Assembly: GCA_937875545.1 (NCBI GenBank) | Contig: CALLYE010000112.1 | Coordinates: 1-6,864, forward strand | Reading direction: 5' to 3' | DNA: 6,864 nt | Source of the DNA: DTU078 sp002397345 | GTDB lineage: Bacteria > Bacillota > Clostridia > Oscillospirales > CAG-272 | Shown: positions 1 to 4,610 of the stretch, in pieces | Layout: every line of letters begins with the position of its first letter | Numbering within the stretch: position 1 is the first letter of the stretch | Made by a program: the position numbers and the translations under genes | The notes under the pieces: model-generated | Seen by the model: only the letters and a program-made list of their open reading frames with translations | Told to the model about the DNA's origin: nothing | Database searches by the model: none

Positions 1-5
1 ATGAA

Positions 6-54
6 AAAAATCCGCGTCAAAACCCATATATTCAAGCTTTTGGCGCGGATTTTT
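6..54. terminator. Intrinsic terminator, probably bidirectional
   Basis: Positions 6-22 and 38-54 form a 17-bp inverted repeat (AAAAATCCGCG on the left, CGCGGATTTTT on the right). Its one non-Watson-Crick position is a T opposite G, which is a wobble pair in plus-strand RNA. The loop is 15 bases. The GC core is flanked by an A run at 4-10 and a T run at 50-54, so it fits a rho-independent terminator on either strand. It would end the gene left of the window and shield nagA from read-through. The upstream gene is not visible. Confidence 0.75.
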
Positions 55-68
55 ATCGAGTTTATAAT
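40..68 (+). promoter_or_regulatory. Probable sigma-A promoter of nagA
   Basis: The -10 box TATAAT at 63-68 matches consensus. Exactly 17 bases upstream lies TTGGCG at 40-45, which matches TTGACA at four of six positions. Transcription would begin near 75. The -35 box lies inside the right arm of the terminator hairpin, so terminator and promoter overlap. A second AT-rich box, TATAAA at 79-84, has only a poor -35 partner and is less likely. This is inferred from the sequence alone. Confidence 0.5.
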
Positions 69-115
69 CGAAATTAAGTATAAATTCAAAAGAAAGGCAA
101 ATCGGAGGCGCGGAC

Positions 116-160
116 GTCATGCGATATTTCATGGACTATTTATGCGCTTCGGTGCATGAC
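116..160 (+). promoter_or_regulatory. Alternative RNA hairpins over the nagA start
   Basis: Positions 142-147 (ATGCGC) pair with 152-157 (GTGCAT) around a TTCG loop. In RNA this gives a 6-bp stem with one G-U pair, closed by C-G over UUCG, a well-known very stable tetraloop. The stem holds the first two bases of the candidate nagA start codon at 156. A competing helix joins 116-122 (GTCATGC) perfectly with 154-160 (GCATGAC), bringing the leader start codon and the nagA start codon into one duplex. The two helices exclude each other because both use 154-157. A ribosome translating the leader frame would open both. The regulatory meaning is inferred. The CATG core is self-complementary, which makes chance pairing somewhat easier. 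Confidence 0.4.
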
Positions 161-166
161 ATTTAA
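119..166 (+). CDS. Possible 15-codon leader peptide ahead of nagA
   Basis: This short frame reads MRYFMDYLCASVHDI and then TAA. It is the only frame in the nagA leader with a good ribosome site: GGAGG at 104-108, 10 bases before its ATG. It overlaps the first candidate nagA start (ATG 156-158) in another frame, and its stop codon (164-166) lies one base before the second candidate (ATG 168-170). That arrangement is typical of translational coupling, in which ribosomes finishing the leader restart on the next gene. The peptide has no run of a single amino acid, so a classical amino-acid attenuator is unlikely. It could equally be a chance frame, with the Shine-Dalgarno serving nagA at an unusually long distance. 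Confidence 0.35.
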   Translation: MRYFMDYLCASVHDI

Positions 167-1271
167 TATGCAGATATATAAAGATAATTTTAAGCTCGAG
201 GGTGTGTATATATATGACACACCGTCAAAAGAATTTTGGCGGGGCGATATTCAAGCCGAAAACGGCGTTATAACTTATCTGCGGTTTTTCCCCGCTGATA
301 AAAGTTTCAAAGCGGACGAAAAAGCCCGCGATGAAAGAATTTGCCGATATATCCCCGCGCTTGTGGATATTCATACGCACGGACGGAATAACATCGATTT
401 CGCGGGCGCAACGGCAGAGGAGATGCTGCGCGTCCGCGAGGATTACGCCGCGGCGGGTACGCTGACGCTTTTTCCTACAATCGCGTCAGCTCCGCTCGAG
501 GTTATGCTCGAGTCGATTAAAAATATCCGCGCGGCGGGTTATGACGGCGCTCATGTCGAGGGGCGTTGGCTGAACCCAAAACGCCGGGGGGCGCACAACC
601 CCGCGATGCTCGCGCTTCCTTCTCTCGTAGAATTGGAAGAACTGCTTAAAGCGGCTGACGGCATGAAGCTGCACCTCACGACAGCGCCCGAGCTTGACGG
701 CGGCGAGAAATTTATACGCGCCGCCGTCGCTGCGGGCGTTACCGTCGGGGCGGGACACACCGATATGACGGTCGAGATGGCATATAAGGCGCTGGAATGG
801 GGTGTTGCGTCGTTCACGCACACCTTTAACGCCATGCCTCCGATGCATCACCGCGAACCGGGCGCGGTAGTAGCGGCGCTAAATTCCGACGCGTATGCGG
901 AGCTGATCTGCGACGGTATACACCTGCATCCCGAGATGATAAAGCTTGCGTCAAAAATAAAAAGCCGCGATAAAGTCGTGCTTGTCACCGACTCCATGGC
1001 GGCGACGGGCTGTCCGGACGGCGTTTATATGCTCGCAGGTCAGCGCGTTACCGTAAACGGGGGACGCGCGCTGACCGACGACGGCGCTATAGCGGGCAGC
1101 ACGCTGTCGCTTTATGACGGTATGATGAATTACATGAGATTCACCGGCGTCAGCATCGCCGACGCCATCGATGCGGCGACAATCAATCCCGCGCGCATGG
1201 TGGGTATAGATAACCTTGCGGGTTCAATAGCCGTCGGCAAGCGCGCGGCGATAATGGAATTGACAATATAA
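156..1271 (+). CDS. nagA: N-acetylglucosamine-6-phosphate deacetylase
   Basis: Cytoplasmic amidohydrolase that converts N-acetylglucosamine-6-phosphate to glucosamine-6-phosphate and acetate, in amino-sugar use and cell-wall recycling. At 371 residues it is near family length. Visible motifs: HTHG (His73, His75), the metal-site pair of the binuclear Bacillus-type enzymes that Escherichia coli lacks; HVEGR with metal ligand Glu135; GAGH (His201); FTHTFNAM (His222); HREPG (Arg233, phosphate binding); CDGIHLH (His256, sugar binding); VTDSMAATG with catalytic Asp279. Glu135 is followed by Gly-Arg rather than the usual Gly-Pro. The C-terminus stops soon after VGKRAAI, roughly 20 residues before most relatives. 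The start could be ATG 156 or ATG 168. Neither has a Shine-Dalgarno, and no in-frame start exists upstream before the stop at 81. No nagB is adjacent. Assignment by active-site motifs is strong. Confidence 0.93.
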   Translation: MTFNMQIYKDNFKLEGVYIYDTPSKEFWRGDIQAENGVITYLRFFPADKSFKADEKARDERICRYIPALVDIHTHGRNNIDFAGATAEEMLRVREDYAAAGTLTLFPTIASAPLEVMLESIKNIRAAGYDGAHVEGRWLNPKRRGAHNPAMLALPSLVELEELLKAADGMKLHLTTAPELDGGEKFIRAAVAAGVTVGAGHTDMTVEMAYKALEWGVASFTHTFNAMPPMHHREPGAVVAALNSDAYAELICDGIHLHPEMIKLASKIKSRDKVVLVTDSMAATGCPDGVYMLAGQRVTVNGGRALTDDGAIAGSTLSLYDGMMNYMRFTGVSIADAIDAATINPARMVGIDNLAGSIAVGKRAAIMELTI

Positions 1272-1316
1272 AGTTATGCACATATTAGGCGGGAATAAAT
1301 CAAGCCTATGTTTCAC

Positions 1317-1345
1317 TTGACAATTCGCGGCGCGGGAAATATAAT
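1317..1345 (+). promoter_or_regulatory. Perfect-consensus sigma-A promoter of the helicase unit
   Basis: TTGACA at 1317-1322 and TATAAT at 1340-1345 are both exact consensus, with the optimal 17-base spacer. Transcription is predicted to start near 1352, only about 15 bases before the ATG of the helicase gene, so the Shine-Dalgarno would lie at the extreme 5' end of the message. It sits in the 95-base gap after nagA and gives the helicase and its downstream partner their own transcription start. A promoter this close to consensus should be strong unless it is repressed. Confidence 0.85.
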
Positions 1346-1352
1346 AGTCCCG
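1333..1352. promoter_or_regulatory. Operator-like dyad over the -10 box
   Basis: CGGGA at 1333-1337 and TCCCG at 1348-1352 are perfect inverted arms separated by 10 bases, and the -10 hexamer lies between them. The right arm ends at the predicted transcription start. A repressor bound here would block polymerase. It does not match the Gram-positive LexA box (CGAAC-N4-GTTCG). With only 5-bp arms it may be coincidence. Confidence 0.3.
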
Positions 1353-1358
1353 AAAGGA
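1353..1358 (+). promoter_or_regulatory. Ribosome binding site of the helicase gene
   Basis: AAAGGA lies 8 bases before ATG 1367 and fixes that codon as the start. Because transcription is predicted to begin around 1352, the site would be almost the first thing on the transcript. Confidence 0.8.
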
Positions 1359-1366
1359 ACATCATA

Positions 1367-3571
1367 ATGGGAATAGATGAAATCCTGTCGAATTTAAATG
1401 AATATCAAAAACAAGCGGTTGTCGGGACAGAGGGATATGTCAGAGTCATCGCCGGCGCGGGCAGCGGCAAAACACGCGCGCTGACAGCGCGGTATGCCTA
1501 TCTGGTTGAAGAACTGGGCGTATCGCCCGCCAATATATTGTGTATCACCTTCACAAATAAGGCGGCACGCGAGATGAAAATCCGGCTGCGGCGGCTGCTG
1601 GGCGACGGTGTTGATACGTCGTTTGTCTCGACGCTGCACTCCTTTTGCACCCGTATATTGCGCGAGGATATCGGACGGCTGTTTTATCCCGAGCGTTTTG
1701 TCGTGCTGGACAACACAGACCAGAAAAACATTCTCGAAGAAGTATACGAAGAGCTCGGTATCAAAATGGACACCGCAACGTTCGAGTTCATGATCGATAA
1801 AATCCGGTATGAAAAAAATCTTGGTACATATATGGATTATATGGCTGTTCCGGGCAACGAAATAGGCACGGCGGAGCCGGTTAACCTCGTGCAGAAAATC
1901 ATATTCCGTTACATGGAGAAGCAGAAAAAATATTTCGGGCTGGATTTTTTCGATCTTATAAATTTTGCGATATATCTGTTTAAAAAACACGAAGATATAC
2001 TGCAAAAGTGGCAGGGGCGACTGTATTATGTGATGGTGGACGAGTTTCAGGACATCACAATGAAAGAATTTAAGCTGCTGCGCACCCTCACCGATTTGCA
2101 CCAAAACTTTTTTGTGGTGGGCGACCCCGACCAAAACATTTATGAATGGCGCGGCTCCAGAATGGAGGTTTTGCTGGAGTTTGAAGATAATATCCGCAAA
2201 TATTTCACGGGGGAAGCGCAGTCATATTTTACAAATCATGAAATCGGCGAACTAAAAGCCGATTTTCAAACTATATTTTTGAATCAAAATTATCGCTCTA
2301 CACCGGAAATTCTATCGGCGTCCAATGATTTGATAGCGAAAAATAAAAACCGGCTTGAAAAAGAATTGCACACACAAAATAGAAGTGGTGCGGCGGTCGA
2401 GCATTACCACGGTAAAAACGACGCGGACGAGATCGCCTATATAGCGGGAAAGATACGCGAGCATACAGATGGCGGGGGCAAATATTCGGATATCGCGGTG
2501 CTGTACCGTTCGTCGTATGTTTCGCGTTTTGTCGAGCAGGGCTTCCTTAAACTGAATATCCCCTACGCGGTATATGGCGGCGTGGGTTTTTATGAGCGTA
2601 AGGAAATCAAGGATGTGCTGTCATATATGCGCTTAGTCGCTTATGGCGACGACCTGTCATTCAAGCGCGTGGTGAATATGCCCCGCCGGAATATGGGTAA
2701 AAACAAGCTGGCGTTTATACGGGCGCAGGCTGACAAAGATAACGCCTCTATGTACGACACCATGAAAAAGTATATAGACAATCCGGTTTTTAAAGGCTCG
2801 GGCGCGCGCGAGTTTGTGCGCGTTATCGAAAGCATGAGAAAATATGCCGAAACTGCGCAGGTGTCAGAGCTGCTTCAAAAACTGCTCATTGACACGAAGT
2901 ACGAGCAATATATACGCGAGAGCGGCGAGATGGACAGGCTCGACAACGTGTCGGAACTGGCGCGGTCTATAGTTACACTTGAGGGCGAGTACGGCGAGCT
3001 GCTGACATTGGGGGCGTTTTTGCAGGATGTATCGCTTAACCGTGATATGGAGGACGACGATAAAAAAGACTGCGTGAAAATAATGACCACGCATATCGCC
3101 AAGGGATTGGAATTTCACACCGTTATTATCGCGGGTCTGTCGGAAAAGATATTCCCTTCCGCGCGTGCGCTTGAAGAACGGCGCGAGGACGCGCTGGAGG
3201 AAGAACGCCGGCTTTGTTATGTGGCGATGACCCGCGCGAAAAAGCGGCTGTATATGACCGAAAGCGAAGGGCTGGGTTTCCGGGGTTATATGAAAACGCC
3301 GTCGCGGTTTTTATTTGATATTGACAATAAAAATATAAACAGAATCGGCAGTATAAGCGATTATATAATGGAGGAGCACGCACTGCAAACGGTGATACGG
3401 AAACCCTCCGCAAACACGCATTTGGAAGTAGGCACGGCGGTCAAGCACAAGGTATTCGGAGAAGGTGTGATCGAATCGGCGGATGAAAATACAAAAACGT
3501 ATATCATTCGTTTTTTGGGCGGCACAAAGCCGATACGGTTCGATTATCAGGGATTGTCGCAAATATTATGA
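1367..3571 (+). CDS. UvrD/PcrA-like ATP-dependent DNA helicase
   Basis: A complete 734-residue superfamily 1A 3'-5' helicase, close to PcrA in length. Motifs in order: Q-motif region LNEYQKQAV (10-18); Walker A AGAGSGKT (29-36); motif Ia ITFTNKAAREM (60-70); motif II VDEFQD (224-229); motif III VGDPDQNIYEWRG (251-263); motif IV NYRS (308-311); 2B-domain signature FYERKEIKDVLSY (408-420); motif V TTHIAKGLEF (574-583); motif VI CYVAMTRAKK (617-626). Residues 686-734 resemble the C-terminal Tudor-like domain of PcrA, which contacts RNA polymerase in characterised members. Between motifs III and IV it carries about 20 residues more than PcrA as I recall it. Motif Ic is LDFFDLI rather than LDFDDLI. 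Likely roles are nucleotide-excision repair, clearing stalled complexes or replication restart. It may be the housekeeping PcrA or a second paralogue, so no symbol is given. A strong own promoter lies upstream and the next gene follows after 19 bases. Confidence 0.93.
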   Translation: MGIDEILSNLNEYQKQAVVGTEGYVRVIAGAGSGKTRALTARYAYLVEELGVSPANILCITFTNKAAREMKIRLRRLLGDGVDTSFVSTLHSFCTRILREDIGRLFYPERFVVLDNTDQKNILEEVYEELGIKMDTATFEFMIDKIRYEKNLGTYMDYMAVPGNEIGTAEPVNLVQKIIFRYMEKQKKYFGLDFFDLINFAIYLFKKHEDILQKWQGRLYYVMVDEFQDITMKEFKLLRTLTDLHQNFFVVGDPDQNIYEWRGSRMEVLLEFEDNIRKYFTGEAQSYFTNHEIGELKADFQTIFLNQNYRSTPEILSASNDLIAKNKNRLEKELHTQNRSGAAVEHYHGKNDADEIAYIAGKIREHTDGGGKYSDIAVLYRSSYVSRFVEQGFLKLNIPYAVYGGVGFYERKEIKDVLSYMRLVAYGDDLSFKRVVNMPRRNMGKNKLAFIRAQADKDNASMYDTMKKYIDNPVFKGSGAREFVRVIESMRKYAETAQVSELLQKLLIDTKYEQYIRESGEMDRLDNVSELARSIVTLEGEYGELLTLGAFLQDVSLNRDMEDDDKKDCVKIMTTHIAKGLEFHTVIIAGLSEKIFPSARALEERREDALEEERRLCYVAMTRAKKRLYMTESEGLGFRGYMKTPSRFLFDIDNKNINRIGSISDYIMEEHALQTVIRKPSANTHLEVGTAVKHKVFGEGVIESADENTKTYIIRFLGGTKPIRFDYQGLSQIL

Positions 3572-3574
3572 TAT

Positions 3575-3581
3575 AAAGGGG
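3575..3581 (+). promoter_or_regulatory. Ribosome binding site of the BtrH/C39-like gene
   Basis: AAAGGGG starts 3 bases after the helicase stop codon and lies 9 bases before ATG 3591. It supports that start, and the tight spacing supports co-transcription with the helicase. Confidence 0.7.
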
Positions 3582-3590
3582 TTATAATCA

Positions 3591-4556
3591 ATGAAGATTT
3601 TAAGCGGCATATCAAATCGCGAAGTCTATGAAGCAAATTTTGAGGCGCTGCGCCTTGCCTTGAACTACATGGGCGAAAATTTTTCGCCCGCGTATTTTCA
3701 TGGCATCGCCGGTACAGTATTCCGTATAGGCGGCATTTGCCCGTGCGCTCCGACCTGTACACTTGCCATGCAGCCGCAGGAGCTTATAAAGCTTCTCGGA
3801 TATGATTACGAGGAATGTACATACGACGGCGCTGATAACGACGGCTCACTGGCAAAATTGGTAAAAGCGGTTTGCAATTCCATCGATAACGGAACGCCCG
3901 CGTTTGTTTGGAACGCGTTTTCGCAATGCGAATGGGATATTGTGACCGGATATGACGAAAACGAAAAGGTTTTCTTTGGGAGAGGCGCATATGCAGGCAA
4001 TACAGGCGATTATATAAAAAATCTGTGGAACCGTTCGTTGGAGCAAGCCGGTTTAGTCGGTTTAACGGCGATCGTGATCAAACGCGGTTCGGGCGTATTT
4101 AATAAGAAAAACGCGGAAATCGCGGCGATAAGAGAAGCGGTGCGCCATGCGAATGATCCGGAAAACACCGACAAGCCTGATTCCGGCAGATGGGTGTTTT
4201 TACAGGGAAAAGCCGCATATAAGAGATGGGCTGACAATTTTTCGAAGTCAGATTATAAAAAAGGCGCAGGCGATTCTTACTGCACAGACATATATGCAAG
4301 CTGTCACGCGCTGGCAGGCTCATTCCTGCGTGAGATAACGCCCGGTTATCCTGAAGCAGCCGGGTTATTGACGGAAGCGGCGCAGCTTTTCGATAAAGAA
4401 GCCGAGAACCTCGCACAGCTTTTACCGCTGTTGGGCTGGGGCGCTCCGGAAACAGACGCGGAACGCAATAAAAAAGCCGCAGCCCTTTTAAAAGAGGCAG
4501 CGGAGTTTTATTCCTCAGCGATCGATTTATTGTCTGTTGCCGCCGATAAAATATAA
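3591..4556 (+). CDS. BtrH_N/C39-like papain-fold protein, function unknown
   Basis: A 321-residue protein with no signal peptide or membrane segment, so probably cytoplasmic. The N-terminal half (about 17-165) reads like the BtrH_N/C39-peptidase-like fold: a Cys-rich start GICPCAPTC (48-56, Cys50, Cys52, Cys56), then a helix and LLGYDYEE (68-75), a helix ending in SIDNGTPAFVW (97-107), and CEWDIVTGYDENEKVFFGR (113-131), where C39-type proteases usually have a His just before the VxGYD strand. Here the strand is preceded by Cys-Glu-Trp-Asp, so a normal Cys-His protease is doubtful. The family also includes BtrH, the butirosin acyltransferase, so acyl transfer or pure binding is possible. After 170 the protein is helical (GRWVFLQGKAAYKRWAD at 200-214, then Ala/Glu-rich helices), resembling the C-terminal part of uncharacterised Firmicute homologues. 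It is translated right after the helicase. The fold assignment is from motif memory and its function is open. Confidence 0.6.
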   Translation: MKILSGISNREVYEANFEALRLALNYMGENFSPAYFHGIAGTVFRIGGICPCAPTCTLAMQPQELIKLLGYDYEECTYDGADNDGSLAKLVKAVCNSIDNGTPAFVWNAFSQCEWDIVTGYDENEKVFFGRGAYAGNTGDYIKNLWNRSLEQAGLVGLTAIVIKRGSGVFNKKNAEIAAIREAVRHANDPENTDKPDSGRWVFLQGKAAYKRWADNFSKSDYKKGAGDSYCTDIYASCHALAGSFLREITPGYPEAAGLLTEAAQLFDKEAENLAQLLPLLGWGAPETDAERNKKAAALLKEAAEFYSSAIDLLSVAADKI

Positions 4557-4561
4557 TATAT

Positions 4562-4608
4562 AAACTCCGGAGGATATTCTAAAGGCAAAGAATATTCTTC
4601 GGAGTTTT
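4562..4608. terminator. Intrinsic terminator between convergent genes
   Basis: Positions 4562-4580 pair with 4589-4607 in a continuous 19-bp stem around an 8-base loop (AAAGGCAA), followed by TTTT and an AT-rich tail. In plus-strand RNA all 19 pairs form, two of them G-U (4570/4599 and 4573/4596). In the opposite transcript those two become C-A mismatches, and the following T tract is broken. It begins 6 bases after the BtrH/C39-like stop codon and ends 3 bases before the stop codon of the minus-strand gene. It is therefore a strong plus-strand terminator and probably also ends the minus-strand gene, less well. Confidence 0.85.
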
Positions 4609-4610
4609 AA

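Noticed and set aside
201..223. GGTGTGT/ACACACC inverted repeat inside nagA
   Set aside because: Seven-base arms around a nine-base AT loop, inside codons 16-23. It is simple-sequence in character and has no partner element, so chance is the best explanation.
1286..1308. Possible nagA terminator (TAGGC ... GCCTA)
   Set aside because: Only a 5-bp stem with a 13-base loop and three T residues after it. Too weak to call as an intrinsic terminator.
1357..1363. GAACAT half-site resembling a LexA box
   Set aside because: The second half (GTTC at the right spacing) is missing, so SOS control cannot be argued from it.
1394..2134. 246-codon open frame on the minus strand
   Set aside because: It is antisense to the helicase motifs and rich in His, Phe and Cys in the way shadow frames are. 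It resembles no family.
3583..3588. TATAAT just before the BtrH/C39-like gene
   Set aside because: It has no -35 box at a usable spacing and would start transcription downstream of the Shine-Dalgarno and inside the coding sequence. Co-transcription with the helicase fits better.
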